A DNA stretch of 64,000 bases, taken from Fluviicola sp. Its GTDB lineage: Bacteria > Bacteroidota > Bacteroidia > Flavobacteriales_D > Crocinitomicaceae. A model generated the notes under the pieces. The model was given only the letters and a program-made list of their open reading frames with translations, had not been told where the DNA came from and did not search any database. A program made the translations under genes and the position numbers. Below, piece after piece: positions 19,199-30,300 of the stretch (position 1 is its first letter; each line of letters begins with the position of its first letter). The DNA lies in NCBI RefSeq assembly GCF_039596395.1, contig NZ_JBCNJT010000002.1, forward strand, positions 620,001 to 684,000. Reading direction: 5' to 3'.

Positions 19199-22100
19199 CT
19201 ATATATATTTTGATTTGGAATATGAGTGTCATTTGCAGCCCCAGCATTATAATTAGGATTAGGACTTCCATCTCTAAAAGTAGCTTTTAAAGTGCTTTCA
19301 TGATGCCAAACTCCATTAATATCTAAATATTGTGTTCCGGTACCTTGTCCATTTACTCTTCTTAAAGCTTGCCTTGATACTCTATAAATAGGTCCACTAG
19401 CTGAATTTGTACCTATTGGAGCATTAACATCTGCTGCGTGGGAGCGAACAGTATATTTATAGCCACCACGATTAAATGAGACTTTACTATTAATAGGTAA
19501 TTTAGACGGGAATGCTACCATTACAGCATTTATTATAGCTATAGGATTACTCCATTGATCTCCAACATAGCTGAATAAAGCGCTTACTCTGTCTCCATTT
19601 GCATAATCTATTTGCCATTGTTCTAAGTGCAATTTAGCCCCATATCCGAATGAGGTTACCGAAACAAACTCATAAGTATTGACTTCCTTTTCAAAATGAT
19701 CGAGCTTATCTCTTCCAATTATATAATCATATCGGGCCACTTCTTGTGAAGGATTTGAAGGGTCATTGACCATTGTATGTGCAACATAGTGATCTAATTT
19801 ATTATTGATGTAATAGGGAACAATAGTATACATACCAACTTTAAATCGTTCACCCATGTGAGCATTTGCAGCAGGTATTGCACCACGCGAATCTGCAACA
19901 TCATAAAATTCTATGCCACCTTTGTATTTTCCAGATTTAATTTCAAATTTACTACTATACATTGTTGTTGAAAGTTTATCTCTGCCATATGTTTTAGATG
20001 CTTTAAAATAATAATTCCCCTCCTTCCCTTTAATATTTCCAACCTCATATCCAGCGTCACGAGCACCTCTTCGTGCTTGGCGGGCTTCTCTTTTAGTTTC
20101 ATACAATCCACTTGGATCATTAAATAAAATCGGATTGTCAAAAAATGCACGATAAGGAGACCAACCTGGAGCCTGTTCGGCTAATGGATCAGGTGACAAC
20201 CATCTTCCCAATCGCGGGTCATACTGCCTGAACTCAGTCGTATAGCTGGATCCCGGGATACCCTTCATTTCATCATCTTTCTCCATACCGTTGTATCCAA
20301 ATCGGTATTTATCGCTATTGGTAAACCTTCCCGGCATCTGCATACCAAATGGGTAATAATCCGATTTCATGATAGTAACAGCCTCATACAAACTCGCAGA
20401 GCTTAAAACTACTTCGTCCACGTTGAAAGTGCTTGCAACGGTAGTTGTTGGCTGGATGACGATATTCGTAGTTGCAGCATTGGCAGTGAATGTCAATATA
20501 TTCATCTGACCGCTTACCAGGGTGTAGTTTGCGACCACAGTTCCCGCGCTCACTTTTAAATTGGCTGCAGTCCCTTTATTGGCGCGGATAAACAACTGGT
20601 AAGTAGTACCGGAAACAGTAGTAAAGCTTCGCTGAACAAAATTGTTGCTTCCCGCTGTAGTGGTAACGTTCAGGGTTCCGTAGTTTGCAACCGGTGTACC
20701 GGCATTGGAACCGGCTGTCCAGCCATCTACCGTATTGGAATTAAATACATACGCCGTTGCATTGGCGTGCGTGACTTTGCGATCGGTGATCACTGCATGC
20801 ACGTTCCCCAGGTAATTGGTCAACTCGTAGTTTTTCCTTCCCAGTTTGTTTTTGTAGAAGCCAGCCGGTTCATCAAGTGTTTCCCCGTCCTGGTTCGTGT
20901 AGATCAGCTGGTCCCGGTTGATCAAACCGATGCGCCCGGTTCCATAGATCATTTGCTCGTTTACTTCAGCGGTCTTCACGCTGTTGCTGGTATTCATTGT
21001 CACATTGTAAGTAGCCATGACCTGCCCGTTGGCGTCATAGGCATAATAGGTGTAAATCCACGGTTCAGTGGCGGTTTGTGCCTGAACAACTCCGCTCACT
21101 ACTTTCTTTTGAACCTTATAGATGCGCTGCCCAAAAGGGTTATATACGAACTCCAATTGTTTGGTTGCCGACTTTTGGATCGCTAATTTTTTATCGCCCT
21201 TGCGCCAGGTATATGTTTGGTTGGACTCAGCGTTGTAAGTCAATTGGCCGATCTGATCGTAGGTGTAATGGACACTGCCGGCCAGGTCATTGATATCGTC
21301 CGTATATAGCGGTGTTGTACCTTCACTATCAGCTACTTTTTTAAGCTGGTTCCTGCCGGTGTTGTAATCATAGGTTAAATTATCCATCCCGAGACCAAGC
21401 GCTGTGGTTCCTTTTCGCACCAAAGTGGTCAAATTACCATTCTTGTCGTACGTATAGGAGGAGGCGTATTCGGGTGTATAATATGCATCGTTCCAATTAT
21501 TAGAAGCCTTCAAATTGACCGTTGACCGGTAAACAGCAGTGTTTTTCAGGCGCTGCAGCTGGTCGTAAGTATACACACTGGCCTGATTTTCAAAGCCCGT
21601 AATGGCTGTGGTAGTGTGAGCGATATTTCCATTGTAGAGATTCTTGCTGGCACTTGCAAACGGATTTGAAGTTCCGATAGCCGCCAGGAAACTTGTTGGC
21701 ATAATACTGGAGTAATCATTGGTGAAATACCCCAACGTATAGGCTGTAACATCCTGGGCAAACAGCGCATTGACTTGCTGGTTCACCGGTAAATAACCCA
21801 TTTTACCATCCTTGCCGGCATCCCGGTTGATATCAATGGTCGTACCGTTCATGGATTTCATCCAGCCATTGATCGTATAACTGTAATCGTTCCCCTGCAC
21901 TTTGTGCTGCCCGATCTCAACACGTGCCAGCGGGCCGTAATCAAAATAACGGTAGTGGGCATCCCGGTTCATATCTACGCCGTAGTTCGTACTGGTAAAT
22001 ACTTCTGCGAGGCGATTCAGCTTATCGTAGAAATACTGGTGGGTCATATTATCCCGTTTACCTTGCTGGTATTCTACTTTCTTCACATTTCCACTCAGTA

Positions 22101-25100
22101 ATTCAAACTGGTACTGTGTGGATTTGATATCCTGCTGGACGTCGATCATTGCTGGTACATCCTGGAGGGATTCAATGACATTGCCGTGAATATCGTAAGA
22201 ATAATGCACGGCCGAAACATACCCGCTAGTTGGCATGGTGGTCGCAGTGACTGTCTCAAAGTAAACCACTGAGGCAACACGCAAGCGCAAATTTTGCTGG
22301 GTTCCGGTTGCAAATTTGCCAGGTACTCCCGGAATGACTTGTTTGTCGTAGACCGTATAGGTTACTTCTGTCCGGGCACAGGAATAAATATAAGCTTTGA
22401 AGGCTGCATCCAAATCATCCTTTTTCAAGGTATTCTCATCCAAAAGCGCCCTCAGGCCATAGTAAGGAGTTCCATTTTGATCGTAGTGGTCAATGTAATC
22501 CCGGTCTGCCTGACCGGATTCTACAGGCCGCCCGTAAATGTCATATAAAACATAACTATACTTTTTGTCAGCTGCCTGAGCGGCATTTTGAGAAGCTACC
22601 AAACGTCCCAGACGGTCGTACCAGAAGTTGGTTGCTCCATCATGGTCCGGGTTCATGGTACTTACCAACTGATCATATGAGTTGTATTTATAAGTAGTTT
22701 CGTACGTATTGGCAGGGAAAGGTGATAGAGACCCGTAGGTCGATACCATCGTAAAATTCGTTGAACTGATCACACTATTTCTTGCAGCATCCACATTTGT
22801 TTGATCGAAAAGAGCAGGAATCCCTTTCGGCGCGATTGTCTTAACCAGGTTCCCGGCCTGATCGTAATAGAATAAGGTGTAGTGGTAGTTGTTCGAAGGC
22901 CCGGTATATCTTAATTCTTCTGTAGAGAAAACAGAGGCACATGCCGCATTGTAATCTTTCAAATAGGATTCATATAAGGCTTGTACGGCTGCCTGATAGC
23001 TATTCCATGCATTCTGGTAAATCTCATCCAAACGAGGCTGATAGCACAAGGTACTATTATCAAATGGCTCGTCACATAAGGTCAGGCCTTCCGGGCTGCA
23101 AATACAATCGATCATTTGGAAACAGTTACTAGTACCTATCAATTCTGCAGTTTGCATAAGTCCGCAACTGAGATATTGGACAGTAACCTTAAAATCTTTC
23201 GGATTACCACAACCCTCCGAAAGAGGTGCAATACTTTCAAAGGAGACGATATCCTCAAAACCGAATGGTGCATTGTCCGGCAAGGTTAGAGTAATGGCAC
23301 AACTGCCAATTGCCTCATCTCCCCAGCGTGTTGTTAGCGAATTCCCGTTTAGAGAAGTCCAATAATTATTTCCCAGCAAGTAATTTTTCAGGCTGCCTGT
23401 TGCATACACAATATTATCAGTCAGTAAATTAACTGCTGTAGGACTTATTAATGTTCCCCGGAAAGTGATCAATTTCATGACTGATACCCATTCCTTTGCC
23501 TGTGGGGTAGCATAACAATAAGGATTCTCCGAAGTCGCACTGCATTTCTGCAGAAATTCATAATAGTCCGCATAACTTAGCTGGAACCCTAATTCGAGGT
23601 TTAAATAGTTGGTTAAAATAATCGAATAATTAGCTGAATTTTCGAAGCCCGATTCAGATGAAAACTGATCGTGCAAATCGTTAATTAGATTTCCAACTTC
23701 ATTGCAATCCGTACAGTTGTCCGGTTTACATGCTATAGTTGCGGGAATGCTGTATCCATAAGCTGCCAATGCAGGAGTAGATCCTGTAGGCCAGTTAACC
23801 GCATTCGGAACATACGGATCTTTATAAACAGCTTTACAAGCACATAATAAATAGTGCGCATCTTCCAGAGAAACTCCTGTGCGAGAGGCAATTAATTGTT
23901 CCAAATTGAAATGACTCGGATTATTGATACCGTGCGCAATATCGTACTCGGCAGTCATGATCACATCACAGGCACATGGGTCCAACGGGCTTGAAGCAGC
24001 AAGGGTCATTGTTTCCGTGCTTGCAAACGGTGCGGGCTCTGAGATCAAAAGACCGGTACAGGTACTTGTCATTGGAATTCCATAACTGGATAATACAGAT
24101 TGGATTGTTTGTCCGCTGGAAGAAGTGCTTGCTCCCATGGGATGAGTGCTGCTGCAGCCACTTGCGCATAAATCTACTAAACTTGCATGTAAACTGGATA
24201 CGTTAACCCCTGCCAAATCGCAGTCGCCCAATAAAGCCAGCCATTGATCTGCGTAAGCTACACATGCATCATGACAGGACTGAGCAACCTGATCATCCAA
24301 ATAATCTTGCCCTTCTGCTTGTGTTAATCCTGTTCCATCTTCCGGGTTCCCATCGCCATCCATATCCGGCAATGTTTCCATATTACCAAAAATAGAGGTG
24401 TAATTCTCCCATCCTGCATCAACACCAATGGATGGTACCGACGGACAGCCGGCATGAATTGCCTGGTAGACATATCCTTGTTTGGCTTCTAAATATAAGT
24501 CCCTGAAAGTAACCCAAATCAGGTCGTTGAAACAATCTGACTTCTCATTTCTGAAATTGGCAATACACGTGGCAATATCTCCGCTTCCCTGGCAGTATGC
24601 ATAGTAAATCGCCATGTGCCACATGCTGAATCCCGAAGACTGGTAGTTGTTCATTTCACTATTCATGGCACTGGCATAGGAAGCTCCTACACCTGTTGAA
24701 GCAAAGAAAGGATCAATGCCCGAAGTTCCGTTACAAAGAGACATGGGCAATTGAACAGGAACCGTATTGGAAGTAAGCGGATGAAAATACCCGGCAGCAC
24801 ATGCTTCCGAATAAGTATAAGTAGCCTGCAATTCGTTATCGTAATCATAACTATCTGATAAGGTAGAAGTTCCTTCACAGCTAATGTGATAGTAGCAATA
24901 TTCCGGGTGTAAATACAGTAATGAATTTGCCCAGCTAGGTTGGAAATTCTGGATAAATTGTGCCATTGTAAGACTCTGAGGAGGTACCCCGTTTACCAGG
25001 GCCGGGTTTCCGTTTGCATCCAAATAGGGCGGAGAAGGATTTTGATACCCATAACCCGTTCCCAGTCCATTATTGGTGAAAATACTATGACTTCCGGGAA

Positions 25101-27333
25101 TAGCAGAGTATACTCCGCCACTCAGGTTAAATCGGGCATATTGGCCACCAAGCGACATATCGCGCAGCATCATTTGACGATAATCCTCGCATTCATTTCC
25201 GGACTCCGTTGCTAATTCAGGAGTACATTCCGGGAAAGTTTGCAGTACATATTCCTGGTTGAAATACGAACTCAAAGGATCCAGGCAGGAATTATTATCA
25301 ATGTAATAACACCAATTTCTGTATATAGCATCCTGATTGACTGATAATTTTTTAATAATCTGATATTCTCCAACTACCAAAGGAACTGTTTGTGTAAATG
25401 AATAAGGATCCTCATCGTTACACAAATTGGTTAACTCATCTCCATTGATTGGTTGACTTTTTTGGTAGACTACAGCTCCACAATCGTCAAGAATTCGAAA
25501 ATCCAGGTTATAAACACAATCCAGGCAGATATTATCAGCCATGCAGGAATTGTGAAATTCGGCAGGTGTAAATCCGTAATAGAAATCAAAGTCAGCATCG
25601 GCTGTTATGAATTGGAGGGAAGTAAATGTTGCCGAAGGAATAATGTCCGTAAGAGACTGCTCACTTTGAGGTAAAAGCGGAATGGTTTGTGTAACCTCCC
25701 CGTTTCCTTCGATCATATCTAATGGATCCGGATTCTCTCCTGCCATATAACTGGCAACCACACGTCCGGCCATATCTGTAATTTGAATGTAGATCTGGCC
25801 ATTCGCATCAATGGTTACCATTTTGTTGTAATGTGTTGCTTTACCAACTTCCGCTCCAAACAGCTTATCAAGCTCGTATTGGTTCACATCCGGATAAAAA
25901 AACTGGCTTTCATGCCCTGAACCGGTTTTAAGCGTTCCACCGGCTCCGGATACTAATTTTAAACGTCCGGTAAAATCATCGGTATAAACTTGCCGTGTAA
26001 AAGGGAATTTTTCAGCATCGGGAACTCGTTGATTTGCTCCTGTTTGGGTATTATTTGCCGTTGAATAGTATTGGCCTGCCCCTTGGTTGGTCGCAAACCC
26101 GATTCCATCCGGGTTACAAACATCCGCATTTTCATTGTCGAAATACTGCCAGCTGTAAGGAATGGTATTATCTGCTTCCGTTCGGTTGAAATTGTCTTTA
26201 TGTGTTAAATCAATTCCTCCCGTAGGTGTTGGTAAGTCTGCTACTACAGCTCTTCCCACCTGGTCGTAATAAATGTTCGAAACAATAGATTGGTTGGTCT
26301 CCGGATTGATCGCAATGCTCTGGTGGACCTTCCCCAAACCATCTGCATAACTCACCGATTCAAATCGGCTTCCGTCATCATCATAAGTCACTTGATGCAC
26401 CCAGTTCATACCGGACTGGAATTCACCGATTATAGGAATAATGTTCGAATTATGGGTGGTCAATACTCCGGATTCATTCGCATTTGTCCAGGTTCCCTCC
26501 TTTCGGATATTAAACTGGGATCCCGTAAATCCGATAGGGCGGACACGGTAAACAATATAACCACCATCAAATACCTTAGGAATTGAGTAGGAATTTCCTT
26601 TAACAACCACTCGGGTAGCATTCAAATAATAATTATAACTAAGAAGGTTCATGGCAACAGGAGTATTCACATCAGCTGAAGCATTGGAAATGTGTGACCA
26701 TTCCAATTCGTAGTATTCAGCTCCCCACTTTTGATCCCAGGCAAACTGAATCAATTCCGTATTACCTGGATAGACACTGTGATTTAAACCTGTTACAGCA
26801 TTGTTATTCAGGGTATAATAGCGTTCAACTTCCGTTTCCGCAGAGAGAAAAATCGAATTAAATGATGGTAATCCCGAATAACTCGTAATGAAAACCTCTA
26901 TTTTGTAAGCCCCTTTTAGAGTACAGGAGGAAATTTCGTCCAGGATGTCCGTAGGACCTGCAGATGGGTTTGAAAGCGATAACGTTCTGTTTTCAGTGGT
27001 CACACTGAAACCGCCTCCGACTGCATTCCATTTCCACAAATTTAATTGCAAGGTAATGCTTGCGTTGGGGTAAGAGGTGGTATGGATCACATCCGGGTTG
27101 ATCCCGAAGCGGATGGTATTCGTGACGTTTGCATTGTAAAAGTTCCAGGAAGACGGCAATGTCGTTGCCATAGTATAATACTTATCGTCATACAATGTCA
27201 GCGCAGGTGTTGAATAGGAGGCCGTTAAAGTCCCTGAACTGCCATCAACCCTCGCCACAAATTTTTCAACTGCTCCAAAGGCCATTTGTCCGAACTGGAC
27301 TACTAAAACTATAGCTAATATTAAGTGCTTCAT
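19189..27333 (-). CDS. RHS-repeat polymorphic toxin with variable C-terminal tip
   Basis: The protein has 2714 residues. Residues 1-20 form a Sec signal peptide (MKHLILAIVLVVQFGQMAFG). About 330-400 contain YD-type strands resembling the N-terminal domain of Bacteroidota RHS proteins (VSYADGLGKVHQS, NIYYDQVGRAVV). A Cys-rich middle (about 600-1450) may be disulfide-bonded after export. RHS/YD repeats occupy about 1480-2150 (YDRLGRLVASQN, YDIYGRPVESGQ, YTYDQLQRLKN). A beta module resembling carbohydrate-binding domains spans about 2190-2315, then DYYPFGM, RFGYNGMEKDDE and the core end RQYDPRLGRWLSPDPLAEQ ... FNDPSGLY (about 2406). The last 308 residues are the tip, with a WHHE motif near 2676 and NDTH near 2700, possibly nuclease-like but unassigned. 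Starts 11 bp after the SpvB-like gene; the immunity gene overlaps its stop. Confidence 0.9.
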   Translation of the reverse strand: MKHLILAIVLVVQFGQMAFGAVEKFVARVDGSSGTLTASYSTPALTLYDDKYYTMATTLPSSWNFYNANVTNTIRFGINPDVIHTTSYPNASITLQLNLWKWNAVGGGFSVTTENRTLSLSNPSAGPTDILDEISSCTLKGAYKIEVFITSYSGLPSFNSIFLSAETEVERYYTLNNNAVTGLNHSVYPGNTELIQFAWDQKWGAEYYELEWSHISNASADVNTPVAMNLLSYNYYLNATRVVVKGNSYSIPKVFDGGYIVYRVRPIGFTGSQFNIRKEGTWTNANESGVLTTHNSNIIPIIGEFQSGMNWVHQVTYDDDGSRFESVSYADGLGKVHQSIAINPETNQSIVSNIYYDQVGRAVVADLPTPTGGIDLTHKDNFNRTEADNTIPYSWQYFDNENADVCNPDGIGFATNQGAGQYYSTANNTQTGANQRVPDAEKFPFTRQVYTDDFTGRLKLVSGAGGTLKTGSGHESQFFYPDVNQYELDKLFGAEVGKATHYNKMVTIDANGQIYIQITDMAGRVVASYMAGENPDPLDMIEGNGEVTQTIPLLPQSEQSLTDIIPSATFTSLQFITADADFDFYYGFTPAEFHNSCMADNICLDCVYNLDFRILDDCGAVVYQKSQPINGDELTNLCNDEDPYSFTQTVPLVVGEYQIIKKLSVNQDAIYRNWCYYIDNNSCLDPLSSYFNQEYVLQTFPECTPELATESGNECEDYRQMMLRDMSLGGQYARFNLSGGVYSAIPGSHSIFTNNGLGTGYGYQNPSPPYLDANGNPALVNGVPPQSLTMAQFIQNFQPSWANSLLYLHPEYCYYHISCEGTSTLSDSYDYDNELQATYTYSEACAAGYFHPLTSNTVPVQLPMSLCNGTSGIDPFFASTGVGASYASAMNSEMNNYQSSGFSMWHMAIYYAYCQGSGDIATCIANFRNEKSDCFNDLIWVTFRDLYLEAKQGYVYQAIHAGCPSVPSIGVDAGWENYTSIFGNMETLPDMDGDGNPEDGTGLTQAEGQDYLDDQVAQSCHDACVAYADQWLALLGDCDLAGVNVSSLHASLVDLCASGCSSTHPMGASTSSSGQTIQSVLSSYGIPMTSTCTGLLISEPAPFASTETMTLAASSPLDPCACDVIMTAEYDIAHGINNPSHFNLEQLIASRTGVSLEDAHYLLCACKAVYKDPYVPNAVNWPTGSTPALAAYGYSIPATIACKPDNCTDCNEVGNLINDLHDQFSSESGFENSANYSIILTNYLNLELGFQLSYADYYEFLQKCSATSENPYCYATPQAKEWVSVMKLITFRGTLISPTAVNLLTDNIVYATGSLKNYLLGNNYWTSLNGNSLTTRWGDEAIGSCAITLTLPDNAPFGFEDIVSFESIAPLSEGCGNPKDFKVTVQYLSCGLMQTAELIGTSNCFQMIDCICSPEGLTLCDEPFDNSTLCYQPRLDEIYQNAWNSYQAAVQALYESYLKDYNAACASVFSTEELRYTGPSNNYHYTLFYYDQAGNLVKTIAPKGIPALFDQTNVDAARNSVISSTNFTMVSTYGSLSPFPANTYETTYKYNSYDQLVSTMNPDHDGATNFWYDRLGRLVASQNAAQAADKKYSYVLYDIYGRPVESGQADRDYIDHYDQNGTPYYGLRALLDENTLKKDDLDAAFKAYIYSCARTEVTYTVYDKQVIPGVPGKFATGTQQNLRLRVASVVYFETVTATTMPTSGYVSAVHYSYDIHGNVIESLQDVPAMIDVQQDIKSTQYQFELLSGNVKKVEYQQGKRDNMTHQYFYDKLNRLAEVFTSTNYGVDMNRDAHYRYFDYGPLARVEIGQHKVQGNDYSYTINGWMKSMNGTTIDINRDAGKDGKMGYLPVNQQVNALFAQDVTAYTLGYFTNDYSSIMPTSFLAAIGTSNPFASASKNLYNGNIAHTTTAITGFENQASVYTYDQLQRLKNTAVYRSTVNLKASNNWNDAYYTPEYASSYTYDKNGNLTTLVRKGTTALGLGMDNLTYDYNTGRNQLKKVADSEGTTPLYTDDINDLAGSVHYTYDQIGQLTYNAESNQTYTWRKGDKKLAIQKSATKQLEFVYNPFGQRIYKVQKKVVSGVVQAQTATEPWIYTYYAYDANGQVMATYNVTMNTSNSVKTAEVNEQMIYGTGRIGLINRDQLIYTNQDGETLDEPAGFYKNKLGRKNYELTNYLGNVHAVITDRKVTHANATAYVFNSNTVDGWTAGSNAGTPVANYGTLNVTTTAGSNNFVQRSFTTVSGTTYQLFIRANKGTAANLKVSAGTVVANYTLVSGQMNILTFTANAATTNIVIQPTTTVASTFNVDEVVLSSASLYEAVTIMKSDYYPFGMQMPGRFTNSDKYRFGYNGMEKDDEMKGIPGSSYTTEFRQYDPRLGRWLSPDPLAEQAPGWSPYRAFFDNPILFNDPSGLYETKREARQARRGARDAGYEVGNIKGKEGNYYFKASKTYGRDKLSTTMYSSKFEIKSGKYKGGIEFYDVADSRGAIPAANAHMGERFKVGMYTIVPYYINNKLDHYVAHTMVNDPSNPSQEVARYDYIIGRDKLDHFEKEVNTYEFVSVTSFGYGAKLHLEQWQIDYANGDRVSALFSYVGDQWSNPIAIINAVMVAFPSKLPINSKVSFNRGGYKYTVRSHAADVNAPIGTNSASGPIYRVSRQALRRVNGQGTGTQYLDINGVWHHESTLKATFRDGSPNPNYNAGAANDTHIPNQNIYRWP
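20340..20862. repeat. Parent copy (C) of the triplicated RHS segment
   Basis: This part of the intact RHS gene, encoding the beta module and flanking YD sequence, is repeated at 15673-16171 (copy A) and 17076-17445 (copy B). By eye the copies differ only at scattered bases. All three lie in the same orientation, so recombination between them could swap or delete the intervening tip and immunity genes. Confidence 0.9.
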
Positions 27334-27344
27334 GATAAGGTTGA

Positions 27345-30300
27345 TTATTTCTTTTTACCACCGGTCTCTGTTTCCGAAACCGTTTTAATTCCTTCGATTG
27401 TTTCTACTCTGACACGAACCAAGTTGTTATTTTCATCGTAGTTATAGAACATGGTGAAATTATTGCTGTCATGGGTAGCCATTGGCAACAATGTTTTGGC
27501 GTCATAAACGGTAGTAGTCATACTTGCCATCTCGGGATGAATTCTGAAATCATCAAAATTCACGGAGGATCCGCTGGTATGGTTCAGTTTAATGGTCATA
27601 CCTGTGGCTGTTCCATCTATCTTGAATACACCTTCAATTCGCTGCCAGCCGTCTATTACCGGGCCACTTGCAGTGAATGTGTAAGAGGGGGTCGTTGCTC
27701 CCGGAATTGAAACCGTAATTGTTCCGTTGGCCGGAAGAGTTGGATCTGTATTCTTTACCCAGGCTCCAATGATATAGCTTCCAAAAGTCGGTTTAAATGG
27801 CTCTATACAATTACATTCCGTTACAACAAATGAATTAGCTGTCCCATCCTGAGCTTCTTCCGCAATACAAGCTGTTTCGATACCGGCTGTTGCGGTAAGA
27901 GATGACAAAGAAGTCAATTTAAGCGAATTTATTCCACTATGCCTGCTTGTTGCATCTACCTGTGAAGCACTCACTGTGAAATTAAGATGTGGAACATTAT
28001 TACCCAGGTTTGAAAGTGGATAATAGTTCAAATCTTCAAATCCCTCAAAAGCGATCTCCTGCTGTCGTGCATTTACAGCTGAGGCAACAGGCAGCAGGTT
28101 CAACTGAGCATTGTATCCATACAATACGGAAGAATATAAGTTCAATTGATTTTTTGATTCCAGCACTTTGCCGAAAACGTCGTAAGTGGAAATCTTTTCG
28201 CCCGGTCTCCATCCGGAGGTAGCCACCGGAGGTTCAACCGGAAATGAATGCTTCACCCAATTCCCCCCGCTCAATGTGTAGAAAGGCGTAAAATTGAGAT
28301 AAGCCCCGTCAAAACGTGTCCGGTAATCATGTGATGCCTGAACACGCTCACTTTGCCACTCATAAGTATTGTCCACTACCAGATCTCCACGCATTCCATA
28401 TAGATATGGGTTGAGGCTTTGATTCAGGGTTGCTTCGTTATTCGAATAAGATGCTTCTTTGCTGGAAGGGATACCACATTTGATATTATTCCGGTCTCTG
28501 TAGGTCAATGCAGAAGAATGAATAATTTCACTGCTTGCGTTTGTCGGGAAAGTGAGTGTATTGGTTGTTTCATCGAATGGGTCCTTTTTTGTTACAAAAT
28601 TCTCCATCGTTTCGTTTAAACGGTTCTCCCTGTTTGAACGGATAATCTCAACGGTATAAGAACCTGTATTAGGGTAACCCGGTGTTCCAAAGGCACTTAA
28701 CCCGGTCATGGTCATTAAAAACAAATCGCCATTAGTTGTTGTGTTTTTCTTTGCAATCCAAACAGTACCTGTTAATGCTGGGCTCACAAACCGAATCACA
28801 TCTCCGGGTGACAATAAATGGTCCATACCCGAAATCACCCCGCCTGCTCCAACGGTGACATTAAAAACAGCGTTCTGAGAAGACGACTTATCTCTCAAAC
28901 TCTTATAATACCAGTGAGATGGATAAACCATGGAATATAATTCGTCATTCAGTTTATCATTGTCTTTATTGTCATTGTATTCGTCATTCAAAGACGATAA
29001 CAACACATTCCCTGACTGGTAATCGTAAAGAATATTTTTTGCCTTATTGACCGAATTAAATGTTCTGGTTTCAATATTTTCAACGATCGCCGAACGATTG
29101 ATGTGCTTAACAACCGCCGCTGAATAGAATGCTTCGGTACGGCTTGTTTTTGTGATTCCAAAAATCGGAATAGGTATTACATAAGGAGGAGAGTATAAAA
29201 ATTTCAATGAAACCCCAAATGCCGTCTCGCGATTCGTTACTTCATTACTTACAAATTTGGTATCTGCATGGATATCGTATTCTTGAGCAACATATTCGTT
29301 CGTAACAACCCCATTATTTTTTAACATCGGTAATGGAGTTGCCAGATCCCGGTAAGAATAAGTAACCTGTTCCTGCAAACTTGGCATCGGGTCTTGTCCG
29401 GGAAGTGGTTTATCATAAGCATAAATGGAAGATCGGAATTCCTTTCCATGGAAATCATTGGTTTGAATCGAAAACCCTTGCGAAAAAGCAAATCGATTCG
29501 TTGTTTTCCCAGTTAAGAAATTGGATGGTTTATCCGTTTCAACGGATTTATTAATCACCGTTTTTTGGAAAAGTACAGGGTATTTCTTAGACGTTATGAA
29601 TTCGGTTTCCGAATATCCACGGTTTTCAACCCCCGTCATCTCTACCTTTACCTTCTCATATCCAATAATCGGGTCCGGGTATAATGGCAGGGCAAGTGGG
29701 GTTGGATTAAATTTTGTTTCATCCGGGAACTTTTTCAACACATTGACATATGTATCCCAGGAATACAGGGCACATTCATCAATGATCCCGGCGGGTTCAA
29801 AGGCAGCATTTCCCTGAGCTTCGTCTGATGTATAAGTATATTTCCAGGTATAAACTCCAGGTATATCTTCTCCTGATACCGCTTCCCAATTATCTTTATA
29901 GGTGATTTGTGAAACCCTTCCGTTTCCTCCGAATTTAGGAGTTGGCGAATAAACCCGAACCGTCGAAAAATCAGTGATTAAGGTTGATACCCATCCCTTG
30001 TCACTCATGAGCGCATTGATATCCGTTTTCTTCATCGCCACCGATTTATCAAGGATAAGTTCCTGGTCTGCAGAAGCACTTGCGGTAGCACCATAAACCA
30101 CATCTGCCAGATTACGGCGTGCAAATTCAATGGCAGCTCTTTGAAGGGGATGGAATACATTCCCGTTCTTTTTTCCATCTTTATCATTTACGATAGTTGG
30201 TTTTAAAACCACATAACCATATTTGTAATCATCTCCAACAGCTGTTGGGGGAAGTATACCGATTGCCGTGACACCGCCGTAATCGACATCAATTTTGGCA

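Noticed and set aside
19189-27333. TcC subunit of the Tc operon
   Set aside because: The RHS protein has a signal peptide, a large Cys-rich N-terminal half and an operon of its own; it lies beyond the MarR-type gene from the Tc operon. It is a Bacteroidota RHS toxin, only distantly comparable to TcC.
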